A DNA stretch of 64,000 nt. Source: Cellulomonas fimi. Its GTDB lineage: Bacteria > Actinomycetota > Actinomycetes > Actinomycetales > Cellulomonadaceae. Location: positions 186,001 to 250,000 of the forward strand of contig NZ_JABCJJ010000002.1 in the NCBI RefSeq assembly GCF_012952065.1. Direction: 5' to 3'. This document shows positions 16,764 through 24,973 of the stretch, one piece after another. The position numbers and the translations under genes are program-made. A model generated the notes under the pieces. That model was not told the DNA's origin. It was given only the letters and a program-made list of their open reading frames with translations, and ran no database searches. The stretch's first letter is position 1. Every line of letters starts with the position of its first letter.

Positions 16764-18656
16764 ATGGCCACGCCCTCCTCGTCACCCTCCTCGTCACCCT
16801 CGTCGGCGCCCGGGCCCGTGACCGCGGCGCCCGCCGGCCCGCGCGGCGAGCGCCTGCGGATCCTGCTCGGCTTCGCGCGTCCGCACCGGCACGCCCTCGG
16901 GGTCGGTCTGCTGCTCGCCCTCCTGACCACGTCGCTCGGTCTCGCGACGCCCATGGTCACCAAGTGGGTGCTCGACTCGCTCGCCGAGCCGGGAGCCCTG
17001 ACCCGACCGGTGGTCGTGCTGGTCGTGCTGCTGGTGCTCGGCTCGGTCGTCGGCCTGGTGCAGTGGGTCCTCATGGGCACGATCGCCGAGCGCATCGTCA
17101 TGGACGCGCGCGAGTCGCTCGTCGGGCGGTTCCTGCGGGCGACGGTGCCGGCGGTCACCCGGCAGCCCGTGGGTGAGCTCGTGACCCGCACGACGTCGGA
17201 CACGGTGCTGCTGCGGGAGGCCGCGTCGTCGAGCATCGTCAGCCTGGTCAACGGTGCGGTCGCACTCGTGGGCACCCTGGTCCTCATGGCGGTGCTCGAC
17301 CTGGTGCTGCTCGGGACGACGGTCGTCGCGATCGTCGTCGTCGGCATCCTCATGGGGCTCCTGCTGCCCGGGATCGCGACGTCGCAGCAGGCCGCGCAGG
17401 AGGCGGTCGGGCGCCTGGGCGGCACGCTCGAGGGCACGCTCCGCGCCGTCCGGACGGTCAAGTCGAGCCGTGCCGAGGAGCGTCAGGCGCACCGCATCCT
17501 GGTGGACGCTCGCGCGGCGCGCGACCACTCCGTCAACGCCGTCCGCACGACCGCCATCGCCTGGACCATCTCGTGGGGCGGCGTGCAGCTCGCGATCATC
17601 GTGATCCTCGGGCTCGGCGCCTGGCGCGTCTCCGAGGGTCTGCTGCCGGTGTCGAGCCTCATCGCGTTCCTGCTGTACGCGTTCAACATCGTCGGGCCGA
17701 TCAGCGAGCTCACGCAGAGCGTCACGCAGCTCCAGTCCGGGATCGCCGCGGCCGCGCGGATCCGCGAGGTCACGCAGCTCGAGAGCGAGGACGGCGGCGG
17801 GGCTCCCGCCACGGGGAGGGACGCGGCGGACGACGCCGTCCCGGTGGTCCGGCCGGGCGAGGGCGTCGTCGTGGGCGAGCGGCGCGACGACGTCCCGGTG
17901 GTCGAGCTGCGCGACGTCGTCGCCGCCTACGGGCCCGACGCCGAGCCCGCGGTCCGCGGCGTCTCGTTCACCGTGCCCCGGCACGGGCACACCGCGCTCG
18001 TCGGGCCGTCGGGCGTCGGCAAGACGACGGTGTTCTCGCTGCTGCTGCGCTTCCTCGAGCCGCAGTCCGGCGAGCTGCTGCTCGACGGCAGGCCGTTCCG
18101 CGAGCTCAGCCACGACGCGCTCCGGTCGCGGTTCGCGTACGTCGAGCAGGAGACCCCGATCGTCCCGGGGACCATCCGCGACAACCTGCTGTTCACCTAC
18201 CCGGAGGCGTCGGAGGAGGAGCTCGCGACCGTCCTCGCGGCGGTCCGGCTCGACGACGCGTTCGACGCGCTGCCGGACGGCCTCGACACGTCGCTCACGT
18301 CGTCGTCCGTCTCGGGCGGCCAGCGCCAGCGGATCGCGCTCGCCCGCGCGATCCTCCGGGCGCCCGACGTGCTGCTGCTCGACGAGGCGACCGCGCAGGT
18401 CGACGGGCTCACGGAGTCGGCGATCCACGACTGCATCCGGGACCTGTCCACGCGCGGTGCGGTGGTCACGGTCGCGCACCGCCTCTCGACGGTGATCGAC
18501 GCCGACACGATCCTCGTCATGGAGGCGGGCCGGGTCCGCGCGCGCGGCACGCACGCCGAGCTGCTCGAGTCCGACGCGCTCTACCGGGACCTGGTGGCGG
18601 CCCTGCGCATCGGCGCCGAGCAGCCGGCACCGGCCGCCGCGAGCCTGGACAGCTGA
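16764..18656 (+). CDS. ABC exporter with fused membrane and ATPase domains
   Basis: A 630-residue half-transporter. Six helices span about residues 35-325, followed by a complete ATPase: Walker A GPSGVGKTT, signature VSGGQRQRIALARAI, Walker B VLLLDEATAQVDG and H-loop AHRLST, so it can act as a homodimer. The ATG at 16764 is preferred over the open-frame GTG at 16674 because the first 30 residues of the longer form are Arg/Pro-rich; the ribosome site is weak. The N-terminus carries a small Ser/Pro repeat from a 12-bp DNA repeat. It stands alone on the plus strand and ends 3 bases before the convergent small gene. It is probably a lipid or drug exporter; substrate unknown. Confidence 0.9.
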   Translation: MATPSSSPSSSPSSAPGPVTAAPAGPRGERLRILLGFARPHRHALGVGLLLALLTTSLGLATPMVTKWVLDSLAEPGALTRPVVVLVVLLVLGSVVGLVQWVLMGTIAERIVMDARESLVGRFLRATVPAVTRQPVGELVTRTTSDTVLLREAASSSIVSLVNGAVALVGTLVLMAVLDLVLLGTTVVAIVVVGILMGLLLPGIATSQQAAQEAVGRLGGTLEGTLRAVRTVKSSRAEERQAHRILVDARAARDHSVNAVRTTAIAWTISWGGVQLAIIVILGLGAWRVSEGLLPVSSLIAFLLYAFNIVGPISELTQSVTQLQSGIAAAARIREVTQLESEDGGGAPATGRDAADDAVPVVRPGEGVVVGERRDDVPVVELRDVVAAYGPDAEPAVRGVSFTVPRHGHTALVGPSGVGKTTVFSLLLRFLEPQSGELLLDGRPFRELSHDALRSRFAYVEQETPIVPGTIRDNLLFTYPEASEEELATVLAAVRLDDAFDALPDGLDTSLTSSSVSGGQRQRIALARAILRAPDVLLLDEATAQVDGLTESAIHDCIRDLSTRGAVVTVAHRLSTVIDADTILVMEAGRVRARGTHAELLESDALYRDLVAALRIGAEQPAPAAASLDS

Positions 18657-18659
18657 CGA

Positions 18660-19028
18660 TCAGGAGCTGTCGCTCCCGCCGGCGCACGGCGGGGGCGGGG
18701 GCGTGGCTCCCGCGGGCGGCGGGGGGAAGGCGGAGCCGCCGGCTGATCCCGGCGGGGGCGGTGTCGCGGTGTGCAGCGTGAACGACCGGAGCGACCCACG
18801 CTGCTCGAGCTCCCGGAGCGCGGCGGTGACGCGCTCGCGATCGCCCGGGCCCACGGGCCGGCCCGTCGACTCCAGGTAGGCCACGACGCCGAGGTCGCGG
18901 AAGTACCGCTCGGCGTCGCCGCCGCTGCTCGCTGCGCCCGGGCCGCCGAGCCCCGCGCTGCCGAGCGCGGTGTCGGCCTTGGCGGCGAGGTCGGTCGCGG
19001 CCGCCTTCGCCTTGTCGAGGAAACCCAT
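18660..19028 (-). CDS. Small helical protein with proline-rich tail
   Basis: A 122-residue protein of no named family that I recognise. The ATG at 19028 has a strong GGAGGAG site. Residues 1-30 form an alanine-rich helix (MGFLDKAKAAATDLAAKADT), residues 42-90 look like a small mixed domain (AERYFRDLGVVAYLESTGRP then an Arg/Glu-rich helix), and the tail from about 95 is Pro/Gly-rich. The start resembles that of small actinobacterial stress or antitoxin-like proteins, but this is not enough to assign a role. It is divergent from the AIM24 gene; a shared 132-bp promoter region separates them. Confidence 0.7.
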   Translation of the reverse strand: MGFLDKAKAAATDLAAKADTALGSAGLGGPGAASSGGDAERYFRDLGVVAYLESTGRPVGPGDRERVTAALRELEQRGSLRSFTLHTATPPPPGSAGGSAFPPPPAGATPPPPPCAGGSDSS

Positions 19029-19160
19029 GCGCACTCCTCCGGCCGGCCCCCGTGGGGCGACGCGTTCGCCCGGCGAAACACTACGCACGCGCGCGCTGCG
19101 CGGATAGGGTCCGATCGGCTCGAACCCCGGATGCCACGACACACGAGGAGACGACCGGCC

Positions 19161-19892
19161 ATGCCCATCCACGGCTCGCTGTTCCAGGACTTCCGGGAGA
19201 ACGCCTCCCAGGACCCGTTCTCGCTCCAGAACAAGAAGCTGTTGAAGATCCAGATGGGCTACGGACCCGTCTGGGCGAAGAGCGGGTCGATGGTCGCCTA
19301 CCAGGGTGACGTCCGGTTCGAGAACAAGGGCTCGGGCGGCCTGGGCAAGATGTTCAAGGCCGCCGTCACGGGCGAGGGCGTCGACATGATGCAGGCGGCC
19401 GGCCAGGGTGAGCTCTTCGTCGCCGACGAGGCCGCCGAGATCCAGGTGATCTACCTCGAGAACGACCTGGTCTCCGTCAACGGCGCCAACGTCCTCGCGT
19501 TCTCCTCCTCGATCGAGTGGGACATCCACCGCCTGCAGGCCCGCGGTGGCGCGATGACGGGCGGGCTCTACAACGTCTCGCTCCGCGGTACCGGCTACGT
19601 CGCGATCACCACCAAGGGGGAGCCGGTCGCGCTCGACGTCGCGTCCGCCCCGACCTTCGGCGACGCGCAGGCGGTCGTGCTGTGGACGTCGGGCGTCACG
19701 ATGGACATCCGGGTCGACACCGGCGGCCTCAAGTCCCTGGTCCGCGGCGGCACCGGCGAGACGTTCCAGATGGCGTTCGGCGGCCAGGGGTACGTGCTCG
19801 TCCAGCCGAGCGAGTCCGTCGTCAGCGGCGGTCACCAGGCCTCGTCCGGGAGCAGCGGCGGCGGCGGGCTGGGTGGCCTGTTCGGCGGCTGA
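19161..19892 (+). CDS. AIM24-family protein
   Basis: A 243-residue AIM24-like beta-prism protein (family named for a yeast mitochondrial protein; bacterial role unclear). Typical features are GELFVADEAAEIQVIYLENDLVSVNGANVLAF around residues 90-120, the internal repeats of a beta barrel/prism, and a Gly-rich C-terminus GGGGLGGLFGG. The ATG at 19161 follows ACGAGGAGACG. A -10-like TAGGGT occurs about 55 bases upstream. No operon partner downstream is evident. Confidence 0.85.
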   Translation: MPIHGSLFQDFRENASQDPFSLQNKKLLKIQMGYGPVWAKSGSMVAYQGDVRFENKGSGGLGKMFKAAVTGEGVDMMQAAGQGELFVADEAAEIQVIYLENDLVSVNGANVLAFSSSIEWDIHRLQARGGAMTGGLYNVSLRGTGYVAITTKGEPVALDVASAPTFGDAQAVVLWTSGVTMDIRVDTGGLKSLVRGGTGETFQMAFGGQGYVLVQPSESVVSGGHQASSGSSGGGGLGGLFGG

Positions 19893-19894
19893 CC

Positions 19895-19999
19895 CGTCCG
19901 GCGCCCGGCGACGGGCGACAGCACCAGCAGGACCGCGGCCGCGAGCACGTGCCAGGCCGCGTGCCCCGGGTCCTGGGTGTACACCGAATATTCATCGTC
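19895..19999 (-). pseudogene. Possible relic of a membrane-protein C-terminus
   Basis: On the minus strand, about 35 codons read like the end of a polytopic membrane protein: TQDPGHAAWHVLAAAVLLVL followed by a short basic tail. The G-H-A-x-W-H plus hydrophobic helix pattern is seen at the C-termini of ceramidase-like membrane proteins. No matching N-terminal part exists upstream in this frame, which is shadow of the plus-strand flavoprotein gene. I infer a decayed fragment; chance is possible. Confidence 0.3.
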
Positions 20000-20029
20000 G
20001 CGCGCCTGCCGGGACCCGCGTCGACGTGC

Positions 20030-20059
20030 TAGCGTCCTCTTATACCCCCAGGGGGTACG
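20030..20059 (+). promoter_or_regulatory. Promoter with CsoR-like dyad
   Basis: A -10-like TAGCGT (20030-20035) is followed at 20043-20057 by the perfect inverted repeat TACCCCC-A-GGGGGTA. GC-rich dyads of this form are the operators of CsoR/RcnR-family metal sensors. It sits where it would block initiation, 64 bp before the flavoprotein ATG. No CsoR or copper gene is in the window, so the regulator is inferred from the site shape only. Confidence 0.5.
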
Positions 20060-20120
20060 TGCGGGCGAGGGGCTCGGCCCCTTCGCGTCACCGCAGACCA
20101 ACGAGGTGGCAGGGACAATC

Positions 20121-21536
20121 ATGACGGGTCGGCCCGGAGTTGGACGGAACGCGCGGGAGCCTGGTTCGGCGGGCGACCGCACGGACGGGACCGGAGCGCA
20201 GGACGCCGGCAGCCGCGCGGTCGCCCCGGCGTCCGGCCCGTCTGTCCAGGCCCAGGCCCGCGAGGCCGACGTCATCGTCGTGGGAGCCGGGCCCGCAGGC
20301 TCGAGCACCGCCCTGGCCCTGGCGCAGGCCGGGCTCGAGGTGCTCCTCCTGGAGAAGGACACCTTCCCGCGGGAGAAGGTCTGCGGGGACGGCCTCACCC
20401 CCCGGTCGGTCCGGGCGCTCCTCGCGATGGGCGTCGACATGGACTCCGGCGGCGGCTGGACCCGCACCCGAGGCATCCGCATGATCTCCACCGGCGGCCG
20501 GCTCGAGCTCGACTGGCCCGACCTCGTCTCCTTCCCGTCCTACGGGCTGGTCCGATCCCGGGCGAGCCTGGACGACGCCCTGGCCCGCCGCGCCGTCGAG
20601 GCGGGCGCGCACCTGCACCAGGCGACGTCAGCGGTCGGACTCGTCCGTGACGACCGGAGCGGGCGGGTCATCGGGGTGCGCACCCGGCACCGCGGGCCAG
20701 GCCCGGCCGGCGAGCACGGCGGCGACCATGGTGACGACGTCGAGCTGCGGGCCGCCGTGGTGGTGGCGGCCGACGGCGTCTCGAGCCGGGTGTCCCTGGA
20801 TGCGGGGCTGTCCCGACGCATGGACCGGCCCCTGGGCGTCGCCACCCGCACGTACTTCACGAGCCCTCGCCACTCGGACGACTACCTCGAGACGTGGCTC
20901 ACGCTGACCGACCCGGCCGGCCGGGCCCTCCCGGGCTACGGCTGGGTGTTCGGGATGGGGGACGGCACGTGCAACGTCGGCCTGGGACTGCTCAACGCCC
21001 CGGGGGTGAACCGCCATGTGGACTACCGCGCCCTGCTCGCCGGCTGGCTCGAGCCGATGCCCCGGGAGTGGGGCTTCGGTGAGGACACGCGTACCGCCCC
21101 CGTCACCGGTGCCGCGCTGCCCCTCGCCTTCAACCGCACGCCGCACTACGTTCCCGGGCTGATGCTGGTCGGTGACGCCGGCGGGATGGTGAACCCCTAC
21201 ACGGGCGAGGGCATCGCCTACGCGCTGGAGTCCGGCAGGATCGCGGCGGACGTCCTGGTCCAGGCCCTGGGCCGCAAGCGGGCGTCCGAGCGCGAACGGG
21301 TGCTGACGTCCTACCCCCGGGCGCTGGCCGATGCCTACGGCGGGTACTTCGCCCTGGGGCGCTGGTTCGTCAAGGCGATGAACCACCCGTCCGTCATGGC
21401 CGCTGCGACCCAGCACGGGCTGAGCCGTCCAGGGTTGATGCGCCTGGCGTTCGCACTCATGGGCAACCTGACCGATCCCCGTGGGGACGCCCGAGACCGG
21501 ATCCTCCACGCCCTGACGCGGCGCCCGGGGTCCTGA
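20121..21536 (+). CDS. Geranylgeranyl reductase family FAD-dependent oxidoreductase
   Basis: A 471-residue flavoprotein of the geranylgeranyl/menaquinone-reductase family, which saturates isoprenoid chains such as that of menaquinone or archaeal-type lipids. FAD motifs are DVIVVGAGPAGSSTALALAQAG near residue 50, KVCGDGLTPRSV near 92 and the GDAAG-type motif LMLVGDAGGMVNPYTGEGIAYALESG near 350. The first 45 residues are a low-complexity extension absent from typical members. The ATG at 20121 has GGCAGGGA upstream. The promoter carries a CsoR-like dyad. Menaquinone reduction is a plausible role; the substrate cannot be decided here. Confidence 0.85.
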   Translation: MTGRPGVGRNAREPGSAGDRTDGTGAQDAGSRAVAPASGPSVQAQAREADVIVVGAGPAGSSTALALAQAGLEVLLLEKDTFPREKVCGDGLTPRSVRALLAMGVDMDSGGGWTRTRGIRMISTGGRLELDWPDLVSFPSYGLVRSRASLDDALARRAVEAGAHLHQATSAVGLVRDDRSGRVIGVRTRHRGPGPAGEHGGDHGDDVELRAAVVVAADGVSSRVSLDAGLSRRMDRPLGVATRTYFTSPRHSDDYLETWLTLTDPAGRALPGYGWVFGMGDGTCNVGLGLLNAPGVNRHVDYRALLAGWLEPMPREWGFGEDTRTAPVTGAALPLAFNRTPHYVPGLMLVGDAGGMVNPYTGEGIAYALESGRIAADVLVQALGRKRASERERVLTSYPRALADAYGGYFALGRWFVKAMNHPSVMAAATQHGLSRPGLMRLAFALMGNLTDPRGDARDRILHALTRRPGS

Positions 21537-21561
21537 GCCCGCCTCTACCCGACGTCGGCGA

Positions 21562-22404
21562 CTACCCGACGGCGGCGACCCCGGGCGCGCCGAGGACGGC
21601 CGGGGCCCCCGGTGCGAACGTGAGGACGGGCCGGCCCGTCGCCGGATGCCGCAGCACGGTGGTCCGTACGCCGTAGACCGGGTCGATGACGTCGGGCGTC
21701 AGCACCTCCTCGACGGCCCCCGCGGCCGCGACCCGGCCGCGGGAGAGCAGCACGACGTGGTCGCACCAGGCGGCGGCAAGGTTGAGGTCGTGCAGCGCGA
21801 CGAGCGCGGTGGTCCCTGCGCGCGCGGAGCGGCGGACCAGGTCGAGCGTGGTGAGCTGCGCCTGGACGTCGAGGTGGTTCGTGGGCTCGTCGAGCAGCAG
21901 CAGCGCGGGCTCCTGGGCGAGGGCGCGCGCGAGCTGGACGCGCTGGCGCTCGCCGCCCGACAGCGTCGGGAACGCGCGCCGCGCGAACCCCGTCATCCCG
22001 ACGGCGGCCAGCGCGCGGTCCACGACCGCGTGGTCCTGCGAGGAGTCCGGTGCCCAGCGTGACCGGTGGGGCGTGCGGCCCAGCATCACGACGTCGCGCA
22101 CCGTGAGCGCGACGTCGCTCGCGCCCTCCTGCTCGACGAGGGCGACCCGGCGCGCCCGCTCGCGCGGCCGCATGCCGCGCAGGTCGGCGCCCGCGAGCGT
22201 GACCACCCCGGACGTGCGCCCGGGGCCGTGCGCAGACGGGACGGCGCCGCCCACTCCCGCCACCAGGCGCAGCAGGCTCGACTTGCCGGACCCGTTGGGC
22301 CCGAGCAGTGCGCCGACGGACCCCGTCGGGACGGTGACGTCGACCCCGTCGAGGATCAGCGCGCCGTCGACCTCCCACCGGGCCCGGTCGACCTGGAGCG
22401 TCAC
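21562..22404 (-). CDS. Iron-siderophore/F420-0-type ABC importer ATPase
   Basis: A 280-residue ATPase of the FecE/BtuD class. Walker A GPNGSGKS near residue 33, signature LSGGERQR near 148, and Walker B LLLLDEPTNHLD are intact. The GTG at 22404 overlaps the permease stop (GTGA). Its partners are the FecCD-type permease and the lipoprotein encoded just upstream, and the three form one operon. The binding protein resembles the family proposed by phylogenetic profiling to carry F420-0, a precursor of coenzyme F420; that substrate remains a proposal. Confidence 0.9.
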   Translation of the reverse strand: MTLQVDRARWEVDGALILDGVDVTVPTGSVGALLGPNGSGKSSLLRLVAGVGGAVPSAHGPGRTSGVVTLAGADLRGMRPRERARRVALVEQEGASDVALTVRDVVMLGRTPHRSRWAPDSSQDHAVVDRALAAVGMTGFARRAFPTLSGGERQRVQLARALAQEPALLLLDEPTNHLDVQAQLTTLDLVRRSARAGTTALVALHDLNLAAAWCDHVVLLSRGRVAAAGAVEEVLTPDVIDPVYGVRTTVLRHPATGRPVLTFAPGAPAVLGAPGVAAVG

Positions 22405-23540
22405 GCCGCCACCCCACGCCGGCGCCAGAGGATCCACGCGAACACCGGCGCCCCGATGAACGCGGTGAGGATGCCGACGGGCAGCTCGCGCGGGTCGAAG
22501 AGCGTGCGGGCCGCCGTGTCGGCCCACACCAGGAACGTCGCGCCGAGCAGCGCCGACAGCGGCAGGAGCACGCGGTGCCGCGCCCCGACGAGCAGGCGCG
22601 TCGCCTGGGGCAGGATCAGCCCGATGAACCCGATCGACCCGCTCACCGACACCAGCGCGCCGGTGAGCAGCGCGACCGCGGTGAGCAGCACCCAGCGCGT
22701 CCGCCGCACGTCGATCCCGAGCGCGGCCGCGGCCGTGTCCCCGAACGCGAAGGCGTCGAGGGTCCCCCCGGTCGACGCGAGGCCGACCCCGACCACGAGC
22801 ACGGCGCCCACGCTGATCACCACGCTCGTCCAGGTGGCGCCCCCGAGCGAGCCCATGAGCCAGCTGAGGATCTCGCGGTAGGAGTCACCGGTCGCCGACC
22901 AGAAGATCACGAACGACGTCGCGGCCGCGCACAGCTGGCCGACCGCGAGCCCCGCGAGCACGGTCCGGGTCGGCGTCAGCGCGCCGAGCGCGCCGGCGAG
23001 CGTGAGCGTGGCGAGCAGCGCGGCGGTCGCCCCGAGGAACGCCGCGAGCGGCAGCACGACGCCGAGCCCGAGCACGAGCACGCTGACCGCCCCGAGCGAC
23101 GCGCCCGAGGACAGGCCGAGCAGGTAGGGGTCCGCGAGCGGGTTGCGCGTGAGGCTCTGCATGACGGCACCCGCGAGGGCAAGTCCGGCGCCGACGGCGG
23201 CCGCGGAGAGCACCCGGGGGAGCCGCAGCTGCCACACGATGGCGTCGTTCAGCGCGCTGAGTCCTTGCGAGTCCGGCCCCGAGGAGCCCGGCCCCGACGA
23301 GCCCGGTACCGACGAGCCCAGCCCGAGGTGCCCGGCGATCGAGCGCCACACGTCGAGGGGACCGAGGTCCGCCGAGCCGAACGTCACCGCGAGCGTGACC
23401 GACGCGACCAGCAGCGCGACCGCCCCCGCGAAGACCGCCGGTGTCGGGACGCCGGAGCGCCCGGCGTCGGGCCGTGCCGGCTCGGCCGCGCGCCGTCGTG
23501 CCGGGACGGCGGTGGCCGCGGGCTCGACGGTCTGCGTCAT
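22401..23540 (-). CDS. FecCD-type ABC importer permease (putative F420-0 transporter)
   Basis: A 379-residue permease with about ten helices. It carries FecCD-family phrases such as LRLPRVLSAAAVGAGLALAG, QSLTRNPLADPYLLG and SGSIGFIGLILPQATRL. The ATG at 23540 overlaps the lipoprotein stop (ATGA) and its own stop overlaps the ATPase start. Between the first helix and the conserved core there is a Ser/Gly/Pro repeat (about residues 75-90, GSSGP units) that typical permeases lack and that lies on the outer face. Confidence 0.9.
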   Translation of the reverse strand: MTQTVEPAATAVPARRRAAEPARPDAGRSGVPTPAVFAGAVALLVASVTLAVTFGSADLGPLDVWRSIAGHLGLGSSVPGSSGPGSSGPDSQGLSALNDAIVWQLRLPRVLSAAAVGAGLALAGAVMQSLTRNPLADPYLLGLSSGASLGAVSVLVLGLGVVLPLAAFLGATAALLATLTLAGALGALTPTRTVLAGLAVGQLCAAATSFVIFWSATGDSYREILSWLMGSLGGATWTSVVISVGAVLVVGVGLASTGGTLDAFAFGDTAAAALGIDVRRTRWVLLTAVALLTGALVSVSGSIGFIGLILPQATRLLVGARHRVLLPLSALLGATFLVWADTAARTLFDPRELPVGILTAFIGAPVFAWILWRRRGVAA

Positions 23541-24601
23541 CGGCCCGGCCCGCCCGGCAGCGCCGCCAGCTGCGCGGCGAGGTCCTGGGCCGCGGCGACG
23601 TTCCGGACCCCGGCCTCCGTGGCCGGGAACGGCACGGTCAGGTACCGGCGCTCGCGGACGGCGGTGAGCGTCGCGGTCGCCGGGTTGCCCTCGAGCTGCG
23701 CGATCTTCTTCTGGGCGCTGTTCCACGTCGAGTCGACGAGCACGATCACGTCCGGGTCGTCCGCCACGACCTGCTCCCAGCTGAACGACGTCCACGTGTC
23801 CCGCACGTCCCCGGCGATGTTCTCGAGGCCGACGGCGTCCATGAGCATCTGGGGCGCCCCGATGCCCGCGCCGACGTAGGGGATGTCGGTGCCGGAGGAG
23901 TACCAGAGAGCCGTGCGCCCCGCGCGGTCGACCGGCACGTCCGCGAGCTGCGCCCGCTGCTCCGCGACGAGCCGCTCGGCGGCCTCCGTGGCACCGAAGA
24001 TCGCGCCCGCCTCGGTGATCTCGGCGAAGACGTCGTCGAACGTGAGCGGGTCGGGCTGGTAGGCGGCGGCCTTGCACGCCGACGGCGAGACGTACGTCAG
24101 CACACCGAGACCGGCGAGCGCGGCGCGATCACCTGCGCCCTCGACCGAGAAGTTGCTCTCCCAGCCGGCGTAGACGAGGTCGGGCTCGTGCGTCAGGACC
24201 GCCTCGGGCCCCGGGAGCTTCTCCGAGACGACCGGGATGTCGGCGGCCGCGGCGGCGTGCTCGGGGGGCACCGGGCCGTCGAGGAACGCGGCCCCCACCA
24301 CGCGGTCGCCGACCTTGAGCGCGAGCATCATCTCCAGCGTGCTCGACTTGATCGTCAGCACGCGCTCGGGCGGCGCCTCGACGGTCACGGCCACGCCGCA
24401 GTTGTCGAGCGTGAGGGGGTAGCCGGACCCACCCGCCGCAGCGCCGGCCTCGGCCCCGCCCGTGGTGCCCGACGGCGCCGGGTCGGCCGCACCGTTCGAC
24501 GGTGAGCACGCAGCGAGCAGCACCGCGACGGCGGCGAGCACCACGGGGGCGCGCCGGACGGTGGCGCGCCGGACGGGCGGGTGAGGGTGAGGCGCAGGCA
24601 C
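23537..24601 (-). CDS. ABC importer lipoprotein, putative F420-0 binding protein
   Basis: A substrate-binding protein of about 354 residues. The signal peptide VVLAAVAVLLAAC ends in a lipobox (LAAC) followed by a Gly/Ala-rich linker, so it is anchored outside the membrane. The start is a GTG at 24601 with GGAG 7 bases before; the open frame runs further upstream to 24835 without signal-like sequence. The phrases LTLDNCGVAVTVEAPPERV, TIKSSTLEMMLALKVGDRVVG and LVYAGWESNFSVEGAGDR are characteristic of the subgroup named putative F420-0 ABC transporter binding protein. First gene of the SBP-permease-ATPase operon. A siderophore or corrinoid substrate is the alternative. Confidence 0.85.
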   Translation of the reverse strand: MPAPHPHPPVRRATVRRAPVVLAAVAVLLAACSPSNGAADPAPSGTTGGAEAGAAAGGSGYPLTLDNCGVAVTVEAPPERVLTIKSSTLEMMLALKVGDRVVGAAFLDGPVPPEHAAAAADIPVVSEKLPGPEAVLTHEPDLVYAGWESNFSVEGAGDRAALAGLGVLTYVSPSACKAAAYQPDPLTFDDVFAEITEAGAIFGATEAAERLVAEQRAQLADVPVDRAGRTALWYSSGTDIPYVGAGIGAPQMLMDAVGLENIAGDVRDTWTSFSWEQVVADDPDVIVLVDSTWNSAQKKIAQLEGNPATATLTAVRERRYLTVPFPATEAGVRNVAAAQDLAAQLAALPGGPGR

Positions 24602-24886
24602 GAGCGGCTCCGGCGTGGGGGTGGCAGGGCGACGGCGCACAGTTCGCGTCCGGACCCGCTCTCCCAAGTCCGGGCGAGCTCGAGGGATCACAGCAGATCC
24701 CCGGTCCAACCTCAGCAACCTATCCCCCCGACCCGAGGCGGTGCCACAGCAGGCGCGGACCGCTCGCGTCCCGGCGCGACGACCCGTTCGCCCGGTGCTG
24801 GCCTCCGCGCCACCACCTGGGCTACGTTCGCCCACACGGGACGAACCACCCCAGATGGTCGTCCCGGCTCGTCAGGGGGTGGGGGC
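24602..24886. other. Intergenic divergent promoter region
   Basis: No convincing gene. It must hold the promoter of the minus-strand importer operon and that of the plus-strand STAS pair; a -10-like TACGTT is at 24823-24828. I looked for a riboswitch or small RNA on the minus strand and recognised none. Confidence 0.5.
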
Positions 24887-24973
24887 GTGAGTGACGGCAA
24901 CGGTGCTGTGGTGGTGGCGGTCGGACAGGAGCCGGACGACGTGGTCCGGGTCGCGCTGAGCGGCGATCGATGA
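24887..24973 (+). CDS. 28-residue leader ORF coupled to the STAS gene
   Basis: A short frame starts with GTG at 24887 behind GGGGGTGGGGG and ends in a TGA that overlaps the ATG of the STAS gene by 4 bases. Its last residues (DDVVRVALSGDR) resemble the first strands of a STAS domain. It may be a remnant of a tandem STAS domain or a coupling leader, since the STAS gene has no ribosome site of its own. Confidence 0.45.
   Translation: MSDGNGAVVVAVGQEPDDVVRVALSGDR

Noticed and set aside
22575-23879. A 434-codon plus-strand open frame opposite the FecCD permease and lipoprotein
   Set aside because: No domain-like sequence; it is a shadow of the real genes on the minus strand.
24640-24740. Possible riboswitch or SRP-like RNA upstream of the F420-0-type importer (minus strand)
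   Set aside because: Some inverted-repeat potential, but no conserved box of cobalamin, FMN, TPP or SRP RNA could be matched.
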